Below the pieces are notes generated by a model. The model was not told the origin of the DNA and made no database searches. It worked only from the letters and a program-made list of their open reading frames with translations. DNA of 64,000 nucleotides from Marinobacter sp. LV10R510-11A (GTDB taxonomy: Bacteria > Pseudomonadota > Gammaproteobacteria > Pseudomonadales > Oleiphilaceae): assembly GCF_900215155.1 (NCBI RefSeq), contig NZ_LT907980.1:2480001-2544000 (forward strand), given 5' to 3'. The number at the start of each line of letters is the position of its first letter. Positions within the stretch are counted from its first letter, which is position 1. Position numbers and translations under genes: made by a program. Below are positions 1 to 7,450 of the stretch, in pieces.

Positions 1-43
1 GCGTGGCCCCGGAAGCTCGGGTATGGGGAAAGCGGCACGGCAT
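1..43 (-). CDS. Start of the next MSHA pilus gene, probably mshD (partial, cut by window edge)
   Basis: An ATG at 43-41 overlaps the mshC stop codon by one base (TGATG), the coupling style used elsewhere in this operon. Fourteen codons are visible and encode a basic, Arg-rich start (MPCRFPHTRASGAT). That would suit the short cytoplasmic leader of a type IV prepilin, but the GFTLIE motif itself would lie outside the window. The mshD call rests on the usual mshB-A-C-D order in Vibrio and Shewanella, not on the visible residues. Confidence 0.45.
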   Translation of the reverse strand, partial: MPCRFPHTRASGAT

Positions 44-525
44 CATTGGCACGTACCGGCATAAACGGCGCCCAGCGAACTGAGGCACAGATCAAACTGG
101 CTATCGCCTGAGATTCTGAAATCAATGTTTGCGCGAGCAATGGGCGCAGCAACCCTGCCCATGGCGTCGAAGCTTACCGAATAGCCGCCAGAAGTCACGG
201 CGGAAAAACGGGTCTGGCTTTGCTGCCGATAGCTCAGGGTGGCTCCGTTGCGTTTTAGCGAGAAGTTCTGGCCGCCAACGATAAACGACAGGGCGTCACT
301 ATCCTGCTCGATAGTAACTGTATTGGATGAGTTCCCCGCTAACGCTGCCTGCTGAGCAAGCAGCGTGGCGGAGGCAAGTTGCTGGGTGACCAGCAAGGGA
401 GAAAAGGCGGAGCGGCTGGCAAAAAGGCCAACACCCAGCGCGGAGAGAACCCCGATCAGGATGATGACCATGACCAGTTCGACAAGGGTGAACCCCGATG
501 ACATCGGGGCGTTCTTTATTTTCAT
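43..525 (-). CDS. mshC: MSHA minor prepilin MshC
   Basis: A 160-residue type IV prepilin-like protein. It has a short charged leader (MKIKNAPMSSG), a prepilin peptidase site G|FTLVEL with Glu at +5, and a hydrophobic helix to about residue 32 (VMVIILIGVLSALGVGLF). The globular tail has a C-terminal Cys pair (DLCLSS...GTCQ), a common pilin disulfide arrangement. MshC-type minor pilins are thought to initiate or cap the pilus. The ATG at 525 is preceded by a strong GGGGAGAGG ribosome-binding site. It lies downstream of the mshA array, and its 5' end is the source of the truncated copies found between the mshA genes. The msh letter is assigned by position, since minor pilins diverge quickly. Confidence 0.78.
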   Translation of the reverse strand: MKIKNAPMSSGFTLVELVMVIILIGVLSALGVGLFASRSAFSPLLVTQQLASATLLAQQAALAGNSSNTVTIEQDSDALSFIVGGQNFSLKRNGATLSYRQQSQTRFSAVTSGGYSVSFDAMGRVAAPIARANIDFRISGDSQFDLCLSSLGAVYAGTCQ

Positions 526-570
526 GCCCCTCTCCCCTATTCCCGGCCACCCATGAAACCTAAAAACTTA

Positions 571-597
571 GGTCGGGTTAGCGAAGCGTAACCCGAC
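571..597. repeat. Intergenic palindrome, copy A (REP-like)
   Basis: GGTCGGGTTA...TAACCCGAC forms a 9 bp inverted repeat around an 8 bp GCGAAGCG loop in the mshA4-mshC spacer. The sequence after it, to about 672, resembles the longer copy at 1300-1406. Palindromes of the GGTCGGATTACGC type recur in many gammaproteobacterial intergenic regions. Here they have been carried along with the mshC upstream region in the array duplication. Confidence 0.65.
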
Positions 598-690
598 GTC
601 GAGTGCCATGGGTGACCAGTTTTGTCGAATTACGCTACGCTCATTGTGCCCTTCACGGATAAAGCCGAGCTATCGGGCCCCAACCATTCT

Positions 691-1149
691 TTAACAGCCA
701 CTAATATTCTCATTCGTAATCGTGCCAGTCGTCCCGTCGTAATCGAAATTACAAGCAATAATTGGCTGCCCAGCAGAATCCAAAACAGAAATCCTACCGT
801 TACCGCTAGTACCCATATAAAAGTCATCAGTTACCTGAGATGCAACTCCAATACCGAGACGGGTTGGTTTTGGATAGCCTTGATTGGTCATTCGCACGGT
901 GGAGCCTTCAATCGTTATCGTTATATTTGAACCACCGGGGCTGCCATCGGCCAACCACTTGGATTGAGCGATGCCAGCTGCTGATTTCACCGCTCCCCTC
1001 GCACCATCAAGCGCTGACAGCCTGGCATCTCTGCTCAAATCCGCAAATCGCGGCAACGCAAATGCCGCCAGAATGCCCAGAATAACAATTACGATCACCA
1101 GTTCGATCAGGGTGAAGCCTGCCGATTTCTTCATGCTCGTCGCTTTCAT
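691..1149 (-). CDS. mshA: MSHA major pilin, array copy 4
   Basis: A 152-residue type IVa prepilin. The leader MKATSMKKSAG is followed by the cleavage site G|FTLIELVIV, with Glu at +5, and a hydrophobic polymerisation helix through about residue 35 (ILAAFALPRF). The tail has an internal Cys in ACNFDYDG and a C-terminal Cys (SGC), the pair expected to form the D-region disulfide. The first ~55 residues nearly match the other three copies, while the tail differs strongly. Copy 4 is most like copy 2 (shared IGVA-Q, DDF, ISVLD and CN-F-YDGT blocks). It is the last of four tandem pilin genes, and it lies downstream of a truncated mshC fragment and directly upstream of intact mshC. An AAAGTAAC sequence precedes the ATG. 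Confidence 0.88.
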   Translation of the reverse strand: MKATSMKKSAGFTLIELVIVIVILGILAAFALPRFADLSRDARLSALDGARGAVKSAAGIAQSKWLADGSPGGSNITITIEGSTVRMTNQGYPKPTRLGIGVASQVTDDFYMGTSGNGRISVLDSAGQPIIACNFDYDGTTGTITNENISGC

Positions 1150-1194
1150 AGTGTTACTTTCAAAGGCTATTGATCTCTTTTCCCAGGGAAGTGT

Positions 1195-1257
1195 TTAATG
1201 AATGACCAGCTCCAAGAGAGTGAACCCCCATGACATCGGGGCGTTCTTTGTTTTCGT
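1195..1257 (-). pseudogene. Truncated mshC 5' fragment between mshA copies 3 and 4
   Basis: Read on the minus strand, 21 codons align without gaps to the mshC start. The mshC ATG has become ACG at 1257-1255. The internal MS-W-GFTLLELVI segment is kept, then His and TAA end the frame. Sequence upstream of it (1258-1410) also matches the mshC upstream region, including the GGGGAGAGGGG ribosome-binding site. It is a fossil of a duplication junction and is probably not translated, because the start codon is lost. Confidence 0.85.
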
Positions 1258-1299
1258 GCCCCTCTCCCCTATTCCCTGCCACCCATGGAACGTAAAAAC

Positions 1300-1406
1300 G
1301 TAGGTCGGGTTAGCGAAAGCGTAATCCGACATCGGGTGCCATGGCAGACCAGTTTTGTCGAATTACGCTGTGATCAGCGTGCCTTTCACGGATAAATCCG
1401 ACCTAC
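1300..1406. repeat. Composite intergenic palindrome, copy B
   Basis: The outer inverted repeat GTAGGTCGG (1300-1308) / CCGACCTAC (1398-1406) encloses an inner hairpin (1303-1330, GGTCGGGTTA / TAATCCGAC). It lies in the 350 bp spacer between mshA copies 3 and 4. The segment is homologous to 569-672 upstream of mshC. The rest of the spacer, 1407-1499, has no recognisable gene. Confidence 0.65.
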
Positions 1407-1499
1407 AAGCTAACCGGAATTCTTTCCATCCATCACTAGCTCAACAAGCCCGAAACACGCTGAGCCAGGAGCGCTGGATTTGATATCTTGAAATCAAAG

Positions 1500-1943
1500 T
1501 TAGCACCCCGTGATGGTTGCGGAGGTGCCACCATTCGCTTGATCATATGTAAATTCGCAACTTCCAGTAGTTGTTCCGGCAATGCTAATGACTGCTGTGC
1601 CAGTGCCATCTGTCAAAGTGAAATCGGTGCCAATCTGAGCAGCGTCACCAATACTCCCAGCCACCGCTGTCGGGTAACCTTCTGCGCTCATTGCGATACT
1701 AGTTCCTTCAAGAGTGATAGTACCAGCACCAGTACTGCCTTTCGCTAACCACTTCGAATGGGCGATTGCTGCTGCCGATTTAACAGAACCTTGCGCTCCT
1801 CCAAGCGTCGCAGCTCTAGCATCTCCCCCCAAATCCGCAAACCGCGGCAACGCAAACGCTGCCAGAATGCCTAGAATGACAATCACCATGACCAGTTCGA
1901 TCAGGGTGAAGCCTGCTGTTTTCTTCATGTTCATTGCTTTCAT
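1500..1943 (-). CDS. mshA: MSHA major pilin, array copy 3
   Basis: A 147-residue type IVa prepilin starting MKAMNMKKTAG|FTLIELVMV. Cleavage is expected after Gly, with Glu at +5 and the helix IVILGILAAFALPRF. The tail has Cys in GSCEFTYD and a C-terminal TGC. The start at 1943 was chosen because it matches the other array members and follows the conserved CTAACACT leader. The frame stays open upstream to 2051, but only through the truncated mshC fragment, out of frame with mshC. The 3' end of the gene (TGC-TAA context) groups it with copy 1 rather than with its neighbours, copies 2 and 4. Confidence 0.87.
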   Translation of the reverse strand: MKAMNMKKTAGFTLIELVMVIVILGILAAFALPRFADLGGDARAATLGGAQGSVKSAAAIAHSKWLAKGSTGAGTITLEGTSIAMSAEGYPTAVAGSIGDAAQIGTDFTLTDGTGTAVISIAGTTTGSCEFTYDQANGGTSATITGC

Positions 1944-1989
1944 AGTGTTAGTCCCGAGGGCTATTGATCTGTTTTTTTCAAAGCAGTCT

Positions 1990-2051
1990 CTAATTAATGA
2001 CCAGCTCCAAGAGGGTGAACCCCAATGACATCGGGGCGGCTTTATTGTCAT
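1990..2051 (-). pseudogene. Truncated, frameshifted mshC 5' fragment between mshA copies 2 and 3
   Basis: Minus-strand sequence matches the first ~20 codons of mshC but has lost one base near codon 5, so the ATG at 2051 is out of frame with the conserved MS-L-GFTLLELVI segment. That segment ends Asn-TAG at 1990. The purine-rich ribosome-binding site upstream is kept (GGAGAGGGAG). It is a decayed duplication junction. Confidence 0.83.
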
Positions 2052-2087
2052 CTCCCTCTCCTCGGCCGTCCATGAAACGTAAAAACG

Positions 2088-2121
2088 CAGGTCGGATTAC
2101 GCTTTCGCTAATCCGACCTAC
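2088..2121. repeat. Intergenic palindrome, copy C
   Basis: The near-perfect hairpin GCAGGTCGGATTA (2088-2099) / TAATCCGACCTAC (2109-2121) has a short loop and sits just after the mshA copy 2 stop. Its sequence matches copies A and B. It has no U-tract, so a repeat or mRNA 3'-end stabiliser is more likely than a true terminator. Confidence 0.65.
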
Positions 2122-2139
2122 CAGATTCACAACCAATGT

Positions 2140-2583
2140 TTAACAGTCACTCACATCACCATCATCGGTAGAACCATCTGTCCCATCGTAGGTGAAATTA
2201 CAATTAGTACGCGCTGTGCCACCATCCAGAACAGAGATCATACCCGTTGTAACATCAAAGTCGTCTGATATCTGAGCTGCAACTCCAATGCCGGGATCAT
2301 CTTCGGTCGGATAGCCATTAGCAGTCATAGTGATACCGGTTGCTCCTTCCAAATCAACAGCTTGGGAATCCACACTGCCATCAGCAAGCCAACGCGAGTG
2401 AGCAATGGCAGCTGCTGATTTCACTGTCCCCCTCGCACCATCAAGCGTTGCCAGCCTGGCATCACCACCCAAATCCGCAAACCGCGGAAGCGCGAACGCC
2501 GCCAGAATGCCTAGAATTACAATCACCATGACCAGTTCGATCAGGGTAAAACCTGCTTTTTTCTTCATGTTCATTGCTTTCAT
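2140..2583 (-). CDS. mshA: MSHA major pilin, array copy 2
   Basis: A 147-residue type IVa prepilin, MKAMNMKKKAG|FTLIELVMV, with Glu at +5 and the usual hydrophobic helix. The tail is acidic, with Cys in RTNCNFTYDG and a terminal DVSDC. A GGGAG ribosome-binding site lies 6 bp before the ATG. It shares its N-terminal ~55 residues with the other copies and its tail blocks (IGVA-Q, DDF, SVLDG, CNFTYDG) with copy 4. Pilin subunits of this type are made in the inner membrane, processed by a PilD-like peptidase and polymerised by MshE/MshG. Which copy dominates the fibre cannot be told from sequence. Confidence 0.88.
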   Translation of the reverse strand: MKAMNMKKKAGFTLIELVMVIVILGILAAFALPRFADLGGDARLATLDGARGTVKSAAAIAHSRWLADGSVDSQAVDLEGATGITMTANGYPTEDDPGIGVAAQISDDFDVTTGMISVLDGGTARTNCNFTYDGTDGSTDDGDVSDC

Positions 2584-2628
2584 AGTGTTACTCCCAAAGG
2601 CTAAGGATCTGTTTTCTTGACGCAGTGT

Positions 2629-2691
2629 TTAATGAATGACCAGTTCCACGAGGGTGAACCCCGATGACATCGGAGCTTTTTTCATTGTCAT
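2629..2691 (-). pseudogene. Truncated mshC 5' fragment with an intact 20-codon frame, between mshA copies 1 and 2
   Basis: An ATG at 2691 with a strong GGAGAGGGGG ribosome-binding site opens 20 codons (MTMKKAPMSSG|FTLVELVIH), then TAA. This is the mshC leader and the first third of its helix, cut at the same place as the other two fragments. Unlike those, start codon, frame and ribosome-binding site all survive, so a 20-residue prepilin leader peptide could be made. The sequence after the stop is the leader of mshA copy 2. Confidence 0.82.
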
Positions 2692-2772
2692 CCCCCTCTC
2701 CCATCTTCCAGAATACCCGCTAAACGCAGGCCAAGTTAGACTTCAAACATCCGACCTGATACGCACTCGACT

Positions 2773-3234
2773 TTAGCACCCAGTAGTTACAATACCTGTC
2801 ACTTGGCCAGTGGTTTCGCCGTAAGTGAACTGGCATTCGCTTACAGGGTCTGCTGTAAAGTCAGTAATAGTGAATACGCCGTCCTTTGTCCCCGGAGTGA
2901 ACGTGAAATCTATTGTATCGATCTGAGCGGCGGCTGTGATGTCTCCTAAAGCTGCCTTAGGGTAACCAGCGGCGCTCATAATAATGTTGACCCCGTCCAT
3001 ATCCACTGGAGATGCATTTCCAGTAGCGAGCCAAGCTGAGTGCGCAATTGCAGATGCTGATTTAACACTTCCTGCAGCGCCCTGAATAGAAGCTGCTCGC
3101 GCCTCCCCACCCAAATCCGCAAACCGCGGCAACGCAAACGCCGCCAGAATGCCCAGAATTACAATCACCATCACCAGTTCGATCAGGGTGAAGCCTTTTT
3201 CTTTTCTTGATGCCATTGCTGTCATCGCTTTCAT
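2773..3234 (-). CDS. mshA: MSHA major pilin, array copy 1
   Basis: A 153-residue type IVa prepilin directly downstream of mshB. Leader MKAMTAMASRKEKG|FTLIELVMV, Glu at +5, helix IVILGILAAFALPRF. The tail has Cys in SECQFTYG and a terminal TTGC. The 35 bp upstream spacer differs from the leader shared by copies 2-4 except near the start, so copy 1 probably sits at the original mshA position. The order mshB-mshA-mshC is the standard one, with extra mshA copies inserted between copy 1 and mshC. Confidence 0.9.
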   Translation of the reverse strand: MKAMTAMASRKEKGFTLIELVMVIVILGILAAFALPRFADLGGEARAASIQGAAGSVKSASAIAHSAWLATGNASPVDMDGVNIIMSAAGYPKAALGDITAAAQIDTIDFTFTPGTKDGVFTITDFTADPVSECQFTYGETTGQVTGIVTTGC

Positions 3235-3269
3235 ATTAGATCTCTATTTTACCGTTTTGGCTTGGATTT

Positions 3270-3797
3270 TTAGTTAATTATGGTCGAGATTTCACCGTTG
3301 TCGGCGTCGTAGCCAATGATGCTGCCCAATCCGTCCAACTGGTACGTAAAGACACAGTCGCTGCCCGGGTCACCGTCTGCATCTCCTTGAGTCGTCACAG
3401 CGTAATCTGGGGTTCCTCCGGCGATCGTTGGGGCATTCGATTGCAGAACGCCGGCCCAAACTTCACGGCAGCGAGCAGCGGTCATATTTGTACTGGCTGG
3501 CCCACCAGTTGCGATAGGCCAGCCATCTCCACTGACATCAACATCGTCGTTACCAAAGCCTTGAACGTTTTCCGTTGCTGCGCTAAGACCATTGGATACC
3601 CACTGCACCTTGGTCAGAGCCACACCCGCGCTCAATGCGCCCGCAGTGCCCTGAATACTTGAACGATGCGCCTGCTCCGAAAGCTGCGCAAACCTTGGCA
3701 ACGCAAAGGCGGCCAAAATGGCCAGGATGGAAATAACCACCACCAGTTCAATTAGGGTAAAGCCCCGTTGTTCCTGTTTTCTGTTTACCTGTCTCAT
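3270..3797 (-). CDS. mshB: MSHA pilin-like protein MshB
   Basis: A 175-residue type IV prepilin with leader MRQVNRKQEQRG, cleavage G|FTLIELVVV (Glu at +5) and hydrophobic helix ISILAILAAFALPRFAQL. The tail has two Cys (AARCREVW and SDCVFTYQ) and a C-terminus that continues past the usual terminal Cys (YDADNGEISTIIN). MshB is a pilin-like component encoded just ahead of mshA in Vibrio and Shewanella. The position between mshF and mshA fits. It shares the FTYQ/FTYD block with the MshA copies, so it probably descends from the same pilin. Confidence 0.82.
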   Translation of the reverse strand: MRQVNRKQEQRGFTLIELVVVISILAILAAFALPRFAQLSEQAHRSSIQGTAGALSAGVALTKVQWVSNGLSAATENVQGFGNDDVDVSGDGWPIATGGPASTNMTAARCREVWAGVLQSNAPTIAGGTPDYAVTTQGDADGDPGSDCVFTYQLDGLGSIIGYDADNGEISTIIN

Positions 3798-3839
3798 AAT
3801 CAGCCCTTTTCCCGGTTTCTGGATTCTGGTTTCATTTCG

Positions 3840-4421
3840 TCAACGTGTCGCACTTAGCGTATCCGCTGATTCTTCTGTTAACGACACTGGCATCAGCTTG
3901 AGGCCAGTTGATCGTTCATCTTGCTCCCGCTGTCCGTTGTTGTTGCGGTCTGCAAATTCTGTTGTCACTTTCCAGGCCAGGGGCTTGTCCGACTCAATCC
4001 GGCGCCGTTTTATGGTTATCGGCTGCCGTGGGTTATAAATTAACCACCCCTTGCCCTGTTTTACTGTCTCTTTTTGTGTCCTATCCCTGAAGCACCAGTT
4101 TCCGGGCTCAGGAATATCTCCCAGGCATTGGCCGGCATAGCTTCGCCAGTGATGGTCTATCAACTCAAAGGGGTTGATGCCTTCGTGCGCTACTAGGCGA
4201 CCATGCCGGTCAAGCATGACTTCGGCCCCCTTGATCACCAGCGCCGATCGTAACTGGCTGATCACCATACTGGCGGACTGTTCTTCGGCTCGCTGTAACG
4301 CTCGATCAAGTGCGCCCAGCAGGAACCACCAGAGACTGAACAGTATGACCAGTGCCACCAGGTTTCGGAGCCAGATGGCGCTCTCCATACTGCTGGAGCC
4401 CGATTGTGGCCGCCGGGCCAT
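3840..4421 (-). CDS. mshF: MSHA biogenesis protein MshF
   Basis: A 193-residue protein with a single N-terminal membrane helix (about residues 18-38, LRNLVALVILFSLWWFLLGA) and a basic periplasmic domain. Two Cys (AGQCLGD, GNWCFRD) could form a disulfide. Its ATG lies three bases beyond the mshG stop, in the position mshF occupies between mshG and mshB in other MSHA loci. It lacks a prepilin cleavage motif, so it is a membrane accessory protein rather than a pilin. The exact role of MshF is not known to me. An internal ATG (MESAIWLRNL) is a possible alternative start. Confidence 0.72.
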   Translation of the reverse strand: MARRPQSGSSSMESAIWLRNLVALVILFSLWWFLLGALDRALQRAEEQSASMVISQLRSALVIKGAEVMLDRHGRLVAHEGINPFELIDHHWRSYAGQCLGDIPEPGNWCFRDRTQKETVKQGKGWLIYNPRQPITIKRRRIESDKPLAWKVTTEFADRNNNGQREQDERSTGLKLMPVSLTEESADTLSATR

Positions 4422-4424
4422 GCC

Positions 4425-5654
4425 CTAGCCCCGCCCCATGGCTGCGGCCCCCAGGTCCCATATGGGCAGGAACACGCCCAGCGCCAATATAAGAACCAGG
4501 ATCCCCATGGCCACAATCAATATCGGCTCGATGGATTCCGCCAGCCGCTTTAGGCTGTAATCCACATCTTCATCGTAAAAGTCCGCCACATTGATCAGCA
4601 TGTCGTCCACGGAGCCGGTTTCTTCACCCACGGCAATCATCTGCACAATCAACGGCGTGAACATCTCGCTTTGCCGGGCTGTACGCAACAGGCTTTCGCC
4701 ACGCTCGATACCGGACCGCATTTCTTTAATATGTTTCGATAGCCAAGCATTGTCCGTGGCATCTGAAACTACGGTTAGCGCATTGGTCACGGGCATACCC
4801 GCCGACAGCATACTGGCGAAGTTGCGGGCAAACCGGCTCAGGGTGATTAGCTCCAGCAACGGGCCGATAATGGGCACTTTCAGTGTGTAACGGTCCCAAG
4901 TCAATTGGCCCTGCTCTGTTTGCCTCCACCGGCGTATCATAAATATGCTCGCGGCAATGCCAAACAGTAAAACGTACCAGTAGTTCAGCAGGAAATTGGA
5001 GGTGCCTACCAACACCTGGGTAAGAAACGGCAGGTCTGCTCCCAGCTTGTTAAACACCGACGCAAACTTGGGGATCACCAGAAAGTTCACCACCATCAGA
5101 GCGGCGAACAGCGCGATCATAACAAAGGTTGGATAACGCATAGCCTGCTTGAGGCGGCGCTTGGTGTCGCGCTCCAGCTCAAGGATGTTAGACAGGCGTT
5201 TGAAGGCGTCATCCATTTGACCGGTATTCTCGCCCACGTGGATCATCGCGATAAAGAGTTCGGAAAACACCTTCGGATGCGCCTGCATGGAAGTGGCCAT
5301 GGTAGAGCCACCTTCCAGCCGGTCGGTCACGTCGTTCAGCACTTCGCTGAGCACCTGTGAACGGGTAGTGTCCGCCAGGCCTCGCATGGTTTGTATCAGC
5401 GGGATGCCCGCTTTGGTGAGCGCATGCATCTGGCGGCTGAACACAATCAGTTCATCCAGAGTGATTTTCTTACGGAAAATCGGCAGCTTGTTCAACCGAT
5501 CTATCAGAGATTCGCTTTGATCCTGCTCGCGAATAGACAGCGGCATAATGCCCCGCCGCATAAGTTCGGACGCCGCTGCCTCCGGGCTCGCCGCCGCGAG
5601 TGCACCTTGCTGTACGGCTCCCTTGCTGTCTTTGCCCCGGTAACTAAACTGCAT
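4425..5654 (-). CDS. mshG: MSHA pilus inner-membrane platform protein MshG
   Basis: A 409-residue PilC/GspF-family platform protein. It has an N-terminal cytoplasmic segment (MQFSYRGKDSKGAVQQGAL), then two T2SSF domains with the family motifs (FSRQMHALTKAGIPL and FARNFASMLSAGMPV). Each is followed by hydrophobic helices, the last being IVAMGILVLILALGVFLPIW. The protein couples the MshE ATPase to pilin extraction from the membrane. Its ATG overlaps the mshE stop by one base (TGATG), so the two are translationally coupled. Length is normal for the family. Confidence 0.92.
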   Translation of the reverse strand: MQFSYRGKDSKGAVQQGALAAASPEAAASELMRRGIMPLSIREQDQSESLIDRLNKLPIFRKKITLDELIVFSRQMHALTKAGIPLIQTMRGLADTTRSQVLSEVLNDVTDRLEGGSTMATSMQAHPKVFSELFIAMIHVGENTGQMDDAFKRLSNILELERDTKRRLKQAMRYPTFVMIALFAALMVVNFLVIPKFASVFNKLGADLPFLTQVLVGTSNFLLNYWYVLLFGIAASIFMIRRWRQTEQGQLTWDRYTLKVPIIGPLLELITLSRFARNFASMLSAGMPVTNALTVVSDATDNAWLSKHIKEMRSGIERGESLLRTARQSEMFTPLIVQMIAVGEETGSVDDMLINVADFYDEDVDYSLKRLAESIEPILIVAMGILVLILALGVFLPIWDLGAAAMGRG

Positions 5655-7447
5655 CAGGCGCCTCCGTTACTTTGCGCATCATGCGGCTCGGCGTTGCCGC
5701 GTGTTTGAGTGCGCGCGGGCGCCTCTTCCAGGGAAATATCGCCCTCGGAGGTAGCCGCCACCCGGGCCACTTCCTCCAGCGTGGTGATGCCTTGAAGCGC
5801 AAAATCCATGGCACACAGCCCAAGCGGGCGATAAAGATGACTCTCACGGGCTTCGCGGGTAAATCCGGACAGATCCTGCCGGCGCAGAGAATCCAGCATG
5901 CCCTCGTTCAGCTCCAGCATCTCGTACACACCCATCCGCCCACGGTAGCCGCTGTTGCCACACTGATAGCAACCGCGACCGTGAACAAAGCCTGCCTCCA
6001 GATCTAGCGGGGCTAGGTCAAACTGGCTCAGCCACACTTTTTCTTGGCTGGTGGGCTCGTAGGCCTCGGCGCAATTGTCACACACCTTACGAATCAGGCG
6101 CTGGGCCACGACACCCAGAAGAGAGCTGGCTACCAGAAAGGGTTCCACACCCATATCTATCAGGCGCATGGCACTGCTGATGGAATCGTTGGTGTGCAGG
6201 GTAGAGAGCACCAGGTGACCGGTCATAGCCGCACGCAGCCCGATTTCAGCGGTTTCATGGTCTCGCATCTCACCCACCATGATGATATCCGGATCCTGAC
6301 GCAGGGCGGACCGCAATACGCTGGCAAACTCCAAGCCAATTTTCGGGTTCACCTGCACCTGCGTGATACGCGGCAACCGGTATTCCACCGGGTCTTCCGC
6401 CGTGATGATCTTCACTTCTGGGCGGTTCAGCTCTGCTAGCGCGCCGTACAGGGTGGTGGTTTTGCCACTGCCCGTGGGGCCGGTGACCAGAATCATGCCG
6501 TGCGGCTTCTTGATCATGCGGCGGAAATTCTCGAGCAGCAACGGCGGCATGCCGGTAACGTCCAGGTTGAGTAAGCCCTGGCTCTGATCCAACAAACGCA
6601 TAACCACAGACTCACCATACTGGACCGGCATGGTGGAAATTCGCACGTCGATGCTTCGGCCCTTGACCCGAATGTTGAAACGGCCATCCTGGGGGATGCG
6701 TTTTTCGGAAATGTTCAGACCAGCCATCAGCTTCAGGCGGAGCACCAGGGCTGAGTTCACCCGTTTCTCCTTCATTACTTGTTCCTGCAACACGCCGTCC
6801 ACACGCTGGCGAATGCGCACCACCGTCTCATCTGGCTCGATATGGATATCGGAACTGCGAGCCTGCACCGCATCCTCGAACAAGGTTTGCAACAACTTGA
6901 CCACCGGGGCCTCTGCGCTTTCGGATTTGGCGCTGAGATCGGCCAAGTCGAAGGCATCGTCGCCCAGTTCGTCTTCCAGCTCTTCCGCCAGTGAGGCAAT
7001 TTCATCGGTGCGGCGGTAAACCAAGTCGAGGGTGTTCAGCAATTCGCTTTCCCGCACAACGGCCTGCTTGATCGGCTGTTTGAGCACGCGTACCAATTCG
7101 TCGTACGCAAAAATATCCAGTGGGTCAGCCATGCCCACGAGAAGTTCATTAGTTTGCTGCGCCAGCACAATACTGCGGAAACGGCGGGCTATGGCTTCTG
7201 GCAATTTCTTGACCAATTCGTTATTAAACTGGAAGTGACGAAGCTGCACGAAAGGTACGTTCAACTGACGCGAGAGGATGTTGAGAAGATTGTCCTCTTC
7301 CACATAGCCCAGGTCTATCAGAGTGCGGCCCAGCTTCCGCCCGGTGCTCTTCTGCTCACGCAGAGCGGTCATCAACTGTTGCTCAGTGATGACGTCGTTC
7401 TCGACCAGCAGGTCACCTATACGAATTTTTTTCTTTGCTTCAGCCAT
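5654..7447 (-). CDS. mshE: MSHA pilus extension ATPase MshE (GspE/PilB family)
   Basis: A 597-residue hexameric secretion ATPase that powers pilus extension. Residues 9-65 match the MshEN motif (RIGDLL, LREQKSTGRKLG, GYVEED, then a C-terminal LSRQLNVP), which binds cyclic-di-GMP in the Vibrio protein. The catalytic core has Walker A GPTGSGKT (323-330), an Asp box EDPVEY (351-356), Walker B DIIMVGEMRD (387-396) and a His box STLHTND (415-421). Four zinc cysteines are present (C456, C459, C493, C496). All key residues are intact. It sits between mshN and mshG. Pilus extension is therefore likely to respond to cyclic-di-GMP, by analogy with Vibrio MshE. Confidence 0.94.
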   Translation of the reverse strand: MAEAKKKIRIGDLLVENDVITEQQLMTALREQKSTGRKLGRTLIDLGYVEEDNLLNILSRQLNVPFVQLRHFQFNNELVKKLPEAIARRFRSIVLAQQTNELLVGMADPLDIFAYDELVRVLKQPIKQAVVRESELLNTLDLVYRRTDEIASLAEELEDELGDDAFDLADLSAKSESAEAPVVKLLQTLFEDAVQARSSDIHIEPDETVVRIRQRVDGVLQEQVMKEKRVNSALVLRLKLMAGLNISEKRIPQDGRFNIRVKGRSIDVRISTMPVQYGESVVMRLLDQSQGLLNLDVTGMPPLLLENFRRMIKKPHGMILVTGPTGSGKTTTLYGALAELNRPEVKIITAEDPVEYRLPRITQVQVNPKIGLEFASVLRSALRQDPDIIMVGEMRDHETAEIGLRAAMTGHLVLSTLHTNDSISSAMRLIDMGVEPFLVASSLLGVVAQRLIRKVCDNCAEAYEPTSQEKVWLSQFDLAPLDLEAGFVHGRGCYQCGNSGYRGRMGVYEMLELNEGMLDSLRRQDLSGFTREARESHLYRPLGLCAMDFALQGITTLEEVARVAATSEGDISLEEAPARTQTRGNAEPHDAQSNGGA

Positions 7448-7450
7448 AAA

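Noticed and set aside
691..3234. Regularly spaced repeats that could look like a CRISPR array
   Set aside because: The repeats are pilin coding sequence and mshC fragments about 600-800 bp apart, not short repeats with spacers. No cas genes are present.
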